A stretch of DNA of 64,000 nt from Coniochaeta sp. PMI_546 (Eukaryota; Ascomycota; Sordariomycetes; Coniochaetales; Coniochaetaceae). Numbering within the stretch: position 1 is the stretch's first letter; the number at the start of each line of letters is the position of its first letter. The notes under the pieces are model-generated. The model was not told the DNA's origin and searched no databases. It saw only the letters and a list, made by a program, of their open reading frames with translations. This document shows positions 10,305-23,053 of the stretch, one piece after another. Location: assembly GCA_021432605.1 (NCBI GenBank), contig MU271149.1, positions 1,116,001-1,180,000 of the forward strand, given 5' to 3'. The translations under genes were made by a program, and so were the position numbers.

Positions 10305-13223
10305 GATTTCGAAGTTGACCGCGCCAATGCGTGTCGAGGAAGGTACAGCTGCAAATGATAATGGGTACGTTAGCCATCAAGCACATTCAAACGCAATGTA
10401 TAACATTCAAGCGCTGCCGCGCGGTAGTATGAGACGTCTGCGAGCTATTGCCGTGTCACGCGTTGGCTTGGGCCGAACACGCTGAAGGCGTCATAGATCG
10501 TTGAAGGCTGTCGCGCCCAAGCACCTTGGCCAAATGACAGGTTGTGGTGCGAAACGACCATGTCCGACAGGAAAAAGCGGCCACCGGTTTCTAGTCTCCG
10601 GGGGTTGTCTTCCGTTGTGAAAACCGAGGGTGATCGTATCGTACGCACCGAGTTGAAGCAATCCAGTCCAGTGGATTAGCAGCCTTCCCAAGCGCTGCCC
10701 GACGCCTATATCGGTGTCTCAGGGCCTGCGAAGGCCAATTTGCTGCTCTTGTGCTGCCTAGCGACGACAATTAATCGAGTCTCGAAGTATTCAAGCTCTT
10801 CTTTGTTCGGAGGATGTCGCGACTGTATGGTTATTTGAGAGCTGAGAAGTTGGTTGTCGGAGGGTGGAGACAGTGAAATGAGGCCCGGCGCGTGAAGGAG
10901 CTGGGGATGGAGGAGGTCTCGCCGTAAAATAGCCGGGGATCGTAGCGGAGATGCTGCTGGACGGCGGATTAACAGACTTGGCCCTTTGTCCTCGAAGCCT
11001 TTCACAATGATTCGCAAAATCTCAAGTACAGTTGGCGATTGATTTTGGAGAGAGGAGAAGGGAAGACAGAGGCCAAGGAGAAAGTCTGGAAGCGCAAGCG
11101 AAATGATTGACTGATTCCAGGCGTTGGAAATGGGGGTTCGAATGGAGAGCGATTGGCAGGTTGAACGTGAAGGCACAGGGGGAGCAGGGGAGAGACATGG
11201 ACTGGGCCGCCGAGCGGAGACTGGGCTTGGAGCGTGGACTTCCCGAAGAGATTAGCCAGTTTCTGAGGGTACCTGGGGCAGGTGCGATGGAACCAGGTCG
11301 ATTTGATACAGTCTGTTAAGGCCATGGCCACAACTGGGCGACAAGTCCTAACATAGTGTATCTTGAAGCACAAGAGGTATGAGCGGGTAGCTAATCTGAG
11401 CTTTTAGACCATTTTAGCTCGGCCACGCTAAATCCATGCAAAGAGGTACCCAATCTTCTCCACGCCGCAGATCAATAACCAAACCTTTTTTTAATACCCA
11501 ATATGTACACTAGGTATAGCAGCTGTAGACAATCACAGATTCAGGATCAGGCGTTCAAGATTTGTAGACAGCCTTACTTGTTTCTAGACTACCTATGCTT
11601 TGCAACTCTCTCAGGTATTGCTTCTAAAATACTGATCGGTTGTTTTTCGCGACGCCCTGGTGTCTGGTCAAAAGATAAACTCTTTCAACATCCCTCCCCA
11701 GGAGGTAATGGTGCAGCAGCAATAGCACTGCATTCGGCGCCATCATAGGAGGTCATTGGCGGCCCGGAACTGTAAATGTCTCGCCGCTCAGAGCCACTCA
11801 CACCACCCTGAGAGCTACCCGTGCCTACTGTTACCTATTCCATACGGCATAGCAGGGCATTTAAGCATCTCTGCGGTCTACAAGTCTTGGCCCTGGACCG
11901 TCAAGGGACCATCCTGGCCAGTTCTTCTCCACGCTGCCGACCAACCACCGCTGCAGGGCGATGAGGAGCAACACCTATACGGAATGACTCTGGTGCAGAA
12001 CCGCTGCAGCTTCCGTGGGGTCAGAAGGTTACGGTGGGTACGCAGTCCTGTGATGAAGACATCCTGAGCCGGTCTACTCAAGGGACGAATTGACTCTGTT
12101 GGGGTCTTTATTCTGTCCGCAGCACAGTTTCAGTCTTTGCATGAGAATGCAGTCGCCCGCTTGACTGTCAAGCCCGCTGTTTTGGTTCTGCGGTTGCAGC
12201 CTTCAAGGCCGGACTTCAAGGACTGGCTTTGCGGAAACCCGGGTCCATACTCCATAGAGCGATGCTGGAAATCTGGGGCCAAGTCTGAGGCCGGTATGAT
12301 TGGACGCGTTACCGCCCAACCGCAGTGACAGACTATCGGGCACCTTTCGACATTTGGCCACTCACACCAGGGCAGCTGTGAAAGATGCGATTTTATGAAC
12401 CCCGTCTAGTGTCATTGTGAGCCAACAGTTCCCTATCCTGATTTTGGAGTACACCGAATGCAGTCCGGAAACTGGTGGCTTGAGAAGTACTGCAGAGTGC
12501 AGAGGGCAGGCAAACCGCCAGTCTTTGAGACGAAAACGCGCGCTTCCATCCCATCGCCACGCAGGAGCTCTTGATCTGCCACAACAGATCTCAAGCTGGA
12601 GAGATGAGATAAAAAGGCTCGTTGAGGTCCACTGCCTGCAACCGCATACTCACAATCCGAGAATCTTGACGCTTTGTGCGGTCTCTCTGGGCTCCGGTGC
12701 TGAGCCATGGACGTGTTTGCTTCTCTTCAATGGGGTCCTCTAACACAAACCACATCCGAGCAAGGTCTTTTATGTCAATAACGGAATCTTACAGGGCGTC
12801 TTTGCTCCAAACCTGCCATGGCTGACACCGGAACCATGTGACCCATAGTGAATGACGTCTGCCCGTGCCTACCATAGTACTGTGGAGCCTTCCCCAGATT
12901 CGAACGCATTTGGAGCCTCGGGACGCTTTCACATGCCGTCGCTACTCGCTAACCATCACGTTTGCCGTAGCGGAACAAGCGACACCTACCTTACCTCTCC
13001 CACAGAACTTGACGAAGCGAGTAAAACAGCTTCACGGATTGAACTCAACAGAAAAGTGCTTAGAAGCTGCAACACTGTCTACACCACATCGCCAGATCAC
13101 ACATACGTCGCATCCCTTTGTCCATAACCCAATTCGCTGTCCACTTTCGATGGAACCGCGTGTTTGAGCCCGAATGACCGGGGGCACTTCCGAAGCTCTG
13201 AATCCCCTCCACTGCCCTCGAAA
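10305..13223. other. 2.9-kb divergent intergenic region
   Basis: This lies between the divergent phosphatase and ABC transporter genes. The first 60 bases (10305-10345) read as coding or leader sequence continuous with the phosphatase frame and end at a probable splice acceptor. A pyrimidine-rich stretch around 11050-11250 (minus-strand reading) looks like a leader or promoter. No further gene was recognised between 11400 and 13150. Confidence 0.5.
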
Positions 13224-15762
13224 ATGGGAGTGCAGTCGACTCTTCGGCGCTCAGCCGCCGAAGAGGCTATCAATGTCTTCGTCGAGAAGTACGTGGAAAT
13301 GACCCGCTCGAGGTTACGAAGAACGTCACGCACGACTCGTCTACTCGCAACACTCGCGTTCGCGACTACCATCATACTCGGAGCCGAGGGTACGCGAAGA
13401 TGGTGGAAGACGCGCCGAGCAGAGAAGGAGACGGGATTAAAGTTGGTACGGACCAACTCGTGGCTGCACAATAAGGACGGATCTCGGACCATATACGTTC
13501 CCTATAAGGATGGCACCTCCAAGGTTGTTATAAACAGTACCAAGCCGCTCACCTTCGAGGCCCATCGTCGTCTGTTCCTGAACCCACCGAGGGTCTCCGG
13601 GTTGGGGGCCAATGTGCCCTCAGCGCAGACAAAACCAGGCCTGAACCTTGCTTTCCTCCACCAATTCCTCAGCCTCATGAGCATCATGATACCGCGATGG
13701 ACAAGCAAGGAAGCGGGTCTGCTCCTGAGTCACGGGGCCTTCCTGATGCTGCGTACCTATCTTTCGCTCGTCGTAGCTAGACTCGATGGTGAGATCGTCC
13801 GAGATCTAGTTGCTGGAAACGGTAAGCAGTTCCTCTGGGGCCTACTGAAGTGGTGTGGCCTTGGTGGCTTTGCGTCGTACACGAACGCCATGATCAAGTT
13901 CCTCGAGTCAAAGGTCTCAATCGCCTTCCGGACCCGCCTCACGCGGTATATCCACGACCTGTACCTGAACGACAACCTAAACTACTACAAACTATCAAAC
14001 CTTGACGGCGGTGTGGGACAAGGAGCAGACCAGTTCATCACGCAGGACCTCACCCTGTTCTGCGCTTCAGCTGCGAATCTCTACTCGTCGCTTGGAAAGC
14101 CGTTTGTGGACCTCTGCGTCTTCAACTACCAATTATACCGGTCACTCGGGCCCCTGGCGCTGACAGGTCTTGTGAGCAACTACTTCCTCACGGCCAGCAT
14201 CCTCAGGAGACTGTCTCCTCCTTTCGGTAAGCTGAAGGCCGTTGAGGGTCGGAAAGAAGGCGATTTTCGAAGCTTGCATGCGCGCCTAATCGCGAATGCC
14301 GAGGAGATCGCTTTCTACGGCGGCGCGGAAATGGAGAAGACGTTCCTGAACAGAGAGTTCAAGTCGCTCAAGAACTGGATGGAGGGCATCTACATGCTCA
14401 AGATCCGGTACAATATCCTTGAGGACTTCATCCTAAAGTACAGCTGGAGCGCCTACGGGTACCTGCTCTCGGCTCTGCCGACATTCCTGCCCGCCTGGGG
14501 AGGCATGGGCGGCATGACGGAGCTCGCAGAGGGGCTGGCGAAGGACGGCCGCGAGCGCAGCCGCATGAAGGACTTCATCACGAATAAGCGCCTGATGCTG
14601 TCACTGGCCGATGCGGGCGGCCGCATGATGTACTCAATCAAGGACCTGTCGGAGCTGGCGGGCTACACGAGCCGGGTCTATACGTTGATATCGACGCTCC
14701 ATCGGGTGCATGCCAATGCGTACTATGTGCGGGGACGGGAGAATGAGCTCTACTCGCTCGCGGATGTGCAGGGTACGATCCAGAAGGGGTTTGACGGTGT
14801 GCGGCTGGAGAATGTGCCCATCGTCGCGCCTGCGCTTTGGCCGCAGGGAGGAGAGCAGCTCATTGAGTCGCTGTCACTGATTGTCAGGCGGGGTGAGCAT
14901 CTGCTCATCTCCGGTCCTAATGGTGTTGGTAAGAGTGCGATCACCAGGATCATCGCCGGGCTGTGGCCTGTCTACCGCGGCCTCGTCAGCCGTCCGAAAG
15001 AAACCGGCACCGATGGCATCATGTTCCTCCCCCAGCGGCCATATCTTAGCATCGGCACCCTGAGAGACCAGGTCATCTATCCAGATGGAGAAGTCGACAT
15101 GCGTGATAAGCGGAAGAACGAATACGATCTCAAACGTGCTTTGGACCAGGCGCGATTAGGCTACCTGCCCGAACGTGAAGGAGGCTGGGACACGCGGAAG
15201 GAGTGGAAGGATGTCCTCAGCGGCGGAGAGAAGCAGAGGCTGGCCATTGCCCGATTGCTCTATCATGAGCCTGAGTATGCGTTTATTGACGAGGGTACCA
15301 GTGCTGTGTCGAGTGACGTGGAAGGCTTACTTTACGAGACTTGCAAGGAGAAAGGCATCAGTGAGTATTTGGACCTGTCGAACCTGTGACGTAGATTCTG
15401 TATGCTGACAAGCCACAGCGTTGATCACCATCTCGACCAGGGCATCGCTCAAGAAGTACCATACATACAACCTCGTTCTGGGCATGGGCGAGAGGGGTGA
15501 CGAGTGGGTATTCGAGCGGATCGGCACGGAGCGCGAGAAGATGGTAGTTGAGAAAGAACTGCAAGATCTTCGCGAGAGGTTGTCCCAGGTAGAGGAGTGG
15601 AAGGCGCGCCGGGAAGAGATCGAGAAGGAACTAGCTAAGGTCTGGGTAGAGGGCGGTGACGATCTTGATCCGCCTCCTAATGTCCAGAACGGGGAGACGG
15701 GGACCGAAACAGAGGCGTCGGGAGAAGTGGTAGAAGCTTCAGAGCCGGTGTCTCGGTTATAG
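13224..15762 (+). CDS. Peroxisomal long-chain fatty acid ABC half-transporter (ABCD family)
   Basis: Two exons (13224-15360, 15419-15762; 58-nt intron) give 826 residues, the usual size for Pxa1/Pxa2. Order: N-terminal cytosolic segment, one early hydrophobic helix (LLATLAFATTIILG), then the ABC membrane domain with the ABCD-specific EEIAFYGG motif (about 373-380). The nucleotide-binding domain follows with Walker A GPNGVGKSA (about 563), signature LSGGEKQRLAIARLL (about 665) and Walker B AFIDEGTSAVS. A C-terminal coiled coil (VEKELQDLRERLSQVEEW) ends the protein. Such half-transporters dimerise in the peroxisomal membrane and import acyl-CoA for beta-oxidation. The H-loop reads ISTRASLKKYH, lacking the usual His of SHRPS. 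The start is the first in-frame ATG. Whether it is the Pxa1 or Pxa2 partner is not settled here. Confidence 0.93.
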
Positions 15763-17024
15763 TCGCGCTTACTTGCTTTGCCTTCGGGCGTGTGTCTATT
15801 GGTACATATATATCTCCAACTGTCGGTGTGTACATACAAGTGGTAGTGATCTCAGCTGCACATTTCTGACCTCCAGCGCCGAGCCTCGCCAGCACAGATA
15901 CAGTCAGTGAATGTGATGGATGCTGTATTGGGCGGATATCAATCATGCACCGGATGAGGCTAGCCCGCAGAATGCCATGCTCAGGCCCTAGCTTGCCTAC
16001 CTTGCAGGCCTTGGGAAATAGTAGGTAGAGACCCAAGATCCAGAACCCAATAGCGCCAAAAGCATATTTCCATTCTTGGCTGAAGATAAGCGTTCGCAGC
16101 AAGCCACACCCGCACCAGCCCAATAACGCCATGGAACGAGCGGAAATCATTTGCTTGACTGCTGGCTCAGCTCGTCAGCATTTCGGTTCTCTGCCGCTCC
16201 TTATTTTGTCGCCCACGCTTCACAGTTCACGCAGTTCCCGGCCTTTGTACAAGTCTGATGAACCTCTAGTGTATGTATGCGCGATTTGGACACGGTCTAC
16301 TCTTCAAGTGAAGACCGGAATAGTCAATGTCTCAGACGATCTCGAAAGGGGACAAAGAACGGGAGATCGGCACACTGAGTGCAGACTCTCTTAGCGTTTC
16401 CCGGGGTCGCATCGTGGGAGCATGGGCTGAACGCCAACTTCCCCAATCACTGATGATGAGATAGTCACCAGTGTGACGTAGATCTCAGTTATCACCACCA
16501 CTTGACGAACTTTGAGGCGCCCGGGTCGAGGCAAAGGTGGTCTAGAGCTGGTTCTGTGTGAAGTTGGGCTATCTGTCTCCCATCATCGTTCAAGTTTCCC
16601 ATCCTTTTCCAAGTAACATTTGCCAGGCCTGTATCCAAGCCAAGAACTCATCACACATGCATTTCTTGGGATCATTTCCACGCAGGGACTGACGACGAGG
16701 CTTTGAGATTCGGTCGCTGGAGATCCACAGGTACTGGCGGGTGTCCAATTGTCACATCCAGACCTGATTTCCATCCCTAACTAGCTTTCCTCATACTACC
16801 ACCGAGACATCCATACATACATCGACCATCGTGATATGCAGCGGTATAGTCTAGTCTCCACAGGACAAGATCGTCTCTAGCTCTACCAGCTCCTCCTTCC
16901 CCGCCATTGAGCTGCTCGTAGTCCGAGACACAGAAGCCCTCTGCTGGGCCAGCTTCTGACCTCCCGGGCGCACAAGATCTCTGAGCAAGTCTCACGGGCC
17001 TGCTCACCTTCCTTTGCCGCTTCA
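15763..17024. other. Intergenic upstream of the membrane glycoprotein gene
   Basis: This is the 3' flank of the ABC transporter gene and the 5' flank of the next plus-strand gene. No ORF with protein character was found. Confidence 0.55.
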
Positions 17025-18226
17025 ATGGCGCCCGGGAGTGCCGCACGGAGCCGGGCATCCCTTGTGGCCGCCCAGGCGATGCCTATCATCGCCGAAGACG
17101 ACTCTGTTGCTCCTGCCGTGCCCAAACGATCCGCCAGCAGACGCTTAACCAACCCAATCAGTCCGGCAACGATCTACAACTACAACTACTACCCATTCTC
17201 CAGCCGGTCACCAACCACAACAATACCATCAACAAGCAGCAGCGATGGCAACATTCCGGACCGCAAGCCCGAGTACAGCAGCTCCCAAGTAGTCGACCAC
17301 CACGATTGGATCGCCCGACGCGGCGGGCGGTACCGCATGCTACTAATCGCCTTCATCGCCATCGCAATCATTGTCGGGCTAGCGGTAGGCTTGACTCTCG
17401 GTCTACGCAAGAAGCAGTATGCTTTTCCTCGTGTCCCATATCACACTCTCACTACAACTATCACTAACAACTTTGCAGCTCAACATCCCCAACCACCTTG
17501 TCAAATCTCTTCCCAGCAGGAAACTACACCCTGACAACCGCCCTCTCCTCTATCAGCACATCCTGTTCCTCCTCCCCCAAGACCTGGCGCTGCTACCCCT
17601 ACGCCGTCTACTCCCCCTCCTCTCCCTCAAACATCTCCTCTGCAACCTTTTTCTGGACCATCGTCCCCAAAACATCCTGGAGCTACGCCATCTCCTCCAC
17701 GCCAAACCCGTTCGCCCCCAGCTTCACCGACTTACCCATGACGCTCAACGACGCGAACCAGTACACGGAGCACTTCACGTTCAACTTCACCCTCTCGCAC
17801 AGCTCGATAGTAGACGGGCCGTTAGTCTCCGGGAGTACGGCTACGACGACGTGCTGGTTCAATACCACCATCATGGCCGTGACTCTGTGGACGCGCATGA
17901 GGGCCGAGTTCCCCGCCGGGATCGAGAATGTGAATGTGCCGGTCAACGGGACGGGATCTGATGGGGCCTTTGCGGCGTGGCCGTTCAGGGCAGAGGTCAG
18001 GCAGACGCAGCACGGAGGCCAGGGGGTGCCGGATTGTAGGGACCCATCGGAGGGAAAAGTAGGGGGAGATCTGGGGGCTGCCGGAGAGTGTGGGTGTTTT
18101 TACAGCAATTTTGGACTCGGCGCTGGGACGGCGAACGCGACTACCACCAGTGGGACGGCCAGCGCAACAGCGTCTGGGACGACGTCTACAAGGACCTCTA
18201 GCGCAGTATCTCGCGCAGATGGATGA
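17025..18226 (+). CDS. Single-pass membrane glycoprotein of unknown function
   Basis: Exons 17025-17416 and 17479-18226 (62-nt intron) give 379 residues. Residues 1-100 are a Ser/Pro-rich cytosolic region. One transmembrane helix (LLIAFIAIAIIVGLAVGLTLGL, about 105-126) is followed by a basic RKK and an extracellular domain. That domain has many N-glycosylation sequons (NISS, NFTL, NTT, NGTG, NATT) and conserved-looking motifs FPAGNYTLTTAL and TWRCYPYAVY. The tail is a Ser/Thr/Gly run. The arrangement matches a family of fungal cell-surface proteins often mislabelled as Tat-signal proteins; no activity is known. The topology is clear, the function is not. Confidence 0.8.
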
Positions 18227-19959
18227 AATGGGAGTTTGTCAGCTTGTGACATGGTCTCCCTGGGATCTAGGGAGTCATGAGGCTCGGAACGAGAGATTTC
18301 GAAGCCGGTATGACTTCTTTATGGGCCCCATCTTCCATCAGAGCTACAAATCGCAAAGTGTGGAGGCATAGCAGACGTCGACTGGCCGGACACGAAGCAG
18401 GATACATATGGGGAAGACGCCCTCTTGATTGCGTCAATTGGCTGTCCTAATAGAGTTGGAACCACACAATCGTTATACAAGGGTCCCATGGAAGGGCAGT
18501 GCCGCGTCGAGGGGACCGGATGTATATACAATATACGGGATAGAGGCGGGGGCTAGCACACGTGGTAGAGCAAAATGTAATCGTTATTAGCATGCCCTCT
18601 TGATGTCTTCCGATACATGTGAAACAACCTTGTTGGGTAAAGTCACCTCCCGTTCATTAGTCTCTGGACCATGAAGGACAGTAACATTAGTTCCATGAGC
18701 AGGTACATGCTGTTATGCTAAGCGGGTGGCGGTCACGCCTGTCGCTCGTGCTCAGAAGCCTCACACTACAGTATGTCTAAGGGGGCGAATGCGATAAGAA
18801 TGGACGAGAACGATCCAGTCCGACGGTGCCAGAGAATGTACGAGCTTTACGTTCTACATAACAAAACTCTTAGCTGGATTTCTTCTTTGGCCGATTTGTA
18901 TCATGGGCCTACGAGGTTCTAGCGCATTGTCAAACCAAGTAATCACCTCTGGCTCGATGCGTCAGCGCGTCAGCGACATGTGTTGCTCCAACCATCTCAA
19001 GCTCGACCGGATCCTGCTGATCGTCTTTGTGGTGGTGGCAAAGACGCTTCTGGATGATGCATTTCAGCGTCGGATCTGGATGTACTAGGTAACTCTGTTG
19101 AGATAGCATCGGTTACAAGATCATCCGGTCTCTGCAACGAAATAGCTGAACCTTTCCGTCCTGAGGCACATGTAGTCTAGAGCATTGTGTTAGTTTTGTA
19201 GCACGACTTGTTGCAGAGTACATAGGTTCAGGGGTTGCGGGATTAGGTGTGCCTTGAGATATACCTGGCCATTACGTCAGGCTGGCAATGCTGTATGAAA
19301 GAGCAGCAGGAACAGCAGGATGACATAGCTGTCAATCAGCCTTTTCGTTATCAAAGCGCCTTCTCGGCAGAGACGTTTTCCTTCTTCTACCCCAAGAGTG
19401 CCCCAGATTATCGGTGCAGCATCCCACGGTGTTTTGATGTGCATGAGCAGTGGCTATTTAGCTTGTGTCCGAGGCCAATGTGTCAGTTTCTTTCGTAGCT
19501 GCGCAAAGTCCGCACAAAACGTGACGAACAGAACAGGCGGATAAAAGCGACGACAGATGCTGCGAAGACAGAAGCAGCAAGGCATGAAAGTAAACAAGGC
19601 ACCACTCACCGAAGCAAGGAAAGCTCACCGACCTTACCTTAGGCCCAATACGGTAGAGAGAAGTTGGGATGGTATCATGGCACAATGGATTGAATATCCT
19701 CAAGTCTGGTCCGTTACCTCGGGATCTGGGAGGGTATATAAACTCGAACGTGAGGGCAACACTACTTGTGAACCCATCATCGGAGATAATTACATCTCAA
19801 GCCCCAAGGAAATGTCGAATCAGGCGACGATCTTCCTGGTTGCTGATGAGCATTAGCACAGTCAAAATCCCACTATTGAAGCTTTGTGCTACTGTAACCA
19901 CAAGTACGCTTACATGGATACAAGCATTCAAGGTTTCCAGCGAAGTCGACTAAGTCGAA

Positions 19960-20008
19960 TTAGCCGCCGCTTGTCCCGTTTCTTGCAGACCATTACAAAC
20001 AGGCTAAA
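19960..20008. promoter_or_regulatory. Pair of XlnR/XYR1-type GGCTAA elements
   Basis: TTAGCC at 19960-19965 (GGCTAA on the minus strand) and GGCTAAA at 20003-20009 lie about 40 bases apart, about 1.1 kb upstream of the xylose reductase ATG. GGCTAA(A) is the known binding core of the pentose-catabolism activator XlnR/XYR1. Six-base motifs arise often by chance, so this is only suggestive. Confidence 0.35.
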
Positions 20009-20856
20009 TGTTAAATAACGAGGCGGGTCTCCCGGGTTAACTGTTGATAACGGGGGAGTGGGTTCAACCGACGGGAGCAAAGGAGATTGTTGTGGTCTCA
20101 GTCTACGCCGAGAAGTAGCCGCTGTACGCTGAGGAATCCCAATCTTCCGACTTCGGCAGACTTATAGTCCGTCTGTGACCCCGTCAGAATATCTCAAGGA
20201 CACGGCGTGGGGGATCTTATAAGGTCAGAATTTGGAATGGTCTGACAATCCATCCATCACAGTGAGTGACATGGCGTCCGGAGCTTGCAACTTTGTCAGA
20301 CGTAACGGGGACCCGCCCTTCTCGGGTTTTATTCGGCCGCAAGCATACCTCTTTCTCCATCACTTCATCAGGGGCCTACCATGTCGTCGTCACTTACTGA
20401 AGCTAAAGTCAACTCGACGCCGTCTGCTTGGGTGCTTCGTACCGCAGCACTAGCATTCTAGCCCACTGTTTGACCCCAACGAGGGGCAATCGCGCTATGC
20501 ACATTTAAACGCACAAATGGGAGAGCGGCCCTATTACCCTAACCAATCAGATCACTGGGACTTTAGCTCGAGAGTCAAGGCCGGCACTGCTGTCGCTTGT
20601 ACCTTCTCCAAGGTACCTACGTCAGGGACGGGGTTGAGTGTAGAAAAGTTCTGTGGCAGAAAGGGCATGAAGAGGGGTGACTCTCACACAGATCCAATCC
20701 ATTGGATGGCTTAGATGTTACTGTAGATACCGGGCTCGCGGCAGAGTGTCGATATTTCGTGTATTTGCCCCATCAGCTGCCCACGGTCTCCATCTAGATG
20801 AGGCAGATGTCGACACCAAGCCGGGTCAAATCTCCATCGGGCAATTCTCTTGTCCC

Positions 20857-20864
20857 TATATAAG
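20857..20864 (+). promoter_or_regulatory. TATA box of the xylose reductase gene
   Basis: TATATAAG about 257 bases upstream of the ATG, followed by a pyrimidine-rich leader, as in strongly expressed fungal genes. Confidence 0.55.
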
Positions 20865-21120
20865 TGCTGTACGTCCCTGCGGCTTCTGCCTTGCTAGACT
20901 CTTGTTCCCGAACTTTAAAACTTTCTTCATCCTTCCCTATTAGAATTCTGACGTGAATCTACAAAGGTACGTAAAATGTTTACACTGCGAGCAATCTCCC
21001 CAGTGCCTAGCAGGGCCTTCAGCATGGAGCTCAAGTCGCTGACAAGCCGACAGTCAAACACTTCAACAAGTCATCACCCTTACGAAATCATCCGACGACC
21101 ACAAGCACATCACCGCCAAG

Positions 21121-22479
21121 ATGCCGGTTCCCAACATCAAGCTTAACAGCGGCGCCGACATGCCCCAGGTGGGCTTCGGTCTCTGGAAGGTCGACAACCC
21201 CATCGCCGCCGATGTGGTTTACAATGCCATCAAGGCCGGCTACCGTCTCTTTGACGGCGCATGCGGTAAGTCAAGAATTCGAGCCCGACCGATGCTTTGT
21301 GCTGCTCGTCAAGTGTCCTTTACCTGAACCATGACGAAGTGGTGGTGGGGTTTGCATCTCCGGACAGCACAAAATAAATTTACCCCGCCCCCTCTACGAA
21401 GCCTATGGCGATTTCTTGCCCCACACACCCATCCGCCAAGCAATGACGAGCAATGGCGGCAGGGGCATGGATGTGAGCTGTGGAGGGAAGTCACGAGCTC
21501 CGCGCGTGACGAAGTACAATTTCTCAGAGGTTATGGAATAAATGGTGCTATGATGGGAGTATCTGGCTGACTTCTCGTCGTTGATTTGATCAGATTACGG
21601 CAATGAGGTCGAGTGCGGACAGGGCGTCGCCCGCGCCATCAAGGAGGGCATCGTCAAGCGCGAAGAGCTCTTCATCGTCTCCAAGCTATGGAACTCCTTC
21701 CACGACAAGGAGCGCGTCGAGCCCATCGTGAAGAAGCAATTGGCTGACTGGGGCATCGACTACTTCGATCTCTACCTCATCCACTTCCCCGTCGCCACCG
21801 AGTACGTCGACCCCTCCGTCCGCTACCCTCCTGGCTGGCAGTACGAGGGTGATGAGATCCGCCCCAGCAAGGCCACCATCCAGGAGACGTGGACCGCTAT
21901 GGAGGGCCTCGTCGCCAAGGGCCTCGCCAAGAACATCGGCATCTCCAACTTCCAGGCCCAGCTCATCTACGACCTCCTCCGGTACGCAAAAATCCGCCCA
22001 GCCACCCTCCAGATTGAGCACCACCCCTACCTCGTCCAGAACGAGCTCCTCCGCCTTGCCAAGCACGAGGGCATTGCCGTCACCGCCTACAGCTCCTTCG
22101 GCCCGGCCTCTTTCAGGGAGTTCAACATGGAGCACGCCTCCAAGATTGAGCCCCTCTTGGAGCACGATGTTGTCAGTGAGATCGCCAAGAAGCACGGAAA
22201 GTCGACCGCCCAGGTCCTTCTCCGGTGGGCCACCCAGCGCGGTCTGGCGGTCATCCCCAAGAGCACCCGCGTTGAGTACATGAAGTCGAACTTGGAGTCC
22301 ATCAACTTCGATCTCACAGAGGACGACATTAAGCAGATAACTGCTCTCGACATCAACACCCGCTTCAACCAGCCTTCGCATGTAGGTCAAAGTCTCCTTT
22401 TCAACCACAAGGAAACTATTTACTAACACCACGTGCCTCACAGTACTTCCCAACGGAGATGCTCTGGATCTTTGGTTAA
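21121..22479 (+). CDS. xyl1: NAD(P)H-dependent D-xylose reductase (aldo-keto reductase)
   Basis: Exons 21121-21265, 21594-22381 and 22444-22479 give 322 residues, the length I recall for the Neurospora enzyme. The first intron is 328 nt, long for this window; the second is 62 nt. The N-terminal strand is [20 protein letters not shown]. The catalytic Tyr lies in ACDYGNE (about residue 51). The active-site Lys is in IVSKLWN and the His in LIHFPVA, so the AKR tetrad is intact. The cofactor loop is IPKSTR and the C-terminus [12 protein letters not shown] is typical of fungal xylose reductases. It reduces xylose to xylitol in the cytosol, the first step of pentose catabolism, and also acts on arabinose. 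Induction by pentoses would fit the GGCTAA pair upstream. Confidence 0.95.
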
Positions 22480-23053
22480 ATCTCGTCTTCCAGTCAAAGG
22501 ACACGCGTCGAGAACCGCGCCACGTCCCCTCTCGTAGGGCCGGAGTTGGTCGAGCAGCACTGAATCCGGGGTTTCGCTTCCTCTTGGGCCAAGGCTAAGA
22601 AGGTTTGAAGTCAAGCGTCAGGATAGACTAGGGCTGCGCAGACGGGAAGGTACTAGCGTCACCCTCACACTGATTCCCAATACCTCAGGCGTGCCAACCG
22701 TGTGGTGTATAGCATTGGATGGTGTAAATAATGGCACAATTTTTTCGTTGGCTGGATTTCCTGTGCCGTAGAAATACAATGCATGTTCTCCTGATTCCAA
22801 CAAACCCACCAGCCTCCCTTTCCTTACAATATCGTGAGCTGACGTGACTTGTGACGGCGTTAACTGACACAAGGCGTCAAAACATCATGTCGCATAAGTG
22901 GTTGTCGCTCCTAAACGCCTTGCAATGATACCATACAACATGCTGTCTCGTTTACCGGCGAGCCACCGAGGCTCGTGTTCGGAGTCTGTCTGGCCTGATG
23001 TCAAACAATGAAGGAAATGACCCCGTGCTCTCATCGAACATAGCCTGTCTCGA
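22480..23053. other. Convergent 3' flanks of xylose reductase and sds22
   Basis: Short terminator and 3'-UTR space between two convergent genes; nothing else was seen. Confidence 0.6.

Larger units (their letters stand above)
18227..21120. other. 2.9-kb intergenic region containing the xylose reductase promoter
   Basis: No gene recognised. The right end carries the xylose reductase promoter: a TATA box at 20857-20864 and a probable 5'-UTR intron with donor GTACGT near 20968 and an acceptor near 21013. Two GGCTAA elements lie at 19960-19965 and 20003-20008. Confidence 0.55.

Noticed and set aside
12890-12915. GTTCGAATCT-like box on the minus strand suggesting a tRNA B box
   Set aside because: The flanking bases cannot form the 5-bp T-stem and no A box lies upstream at the right distance.
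21121-22479. Unusual cofactor loop KSTR in xylose reductase
   Set aside because: Filamentous-fungal xylose reductases of the Neurospora type have a similar KSSR/KSTR loop, so it is normal.
21686-22504. 272-codon minus-strand ORF across xylose reductase
   Set aside because: Antisense of a strongly codon-biased gene; no independent motif.
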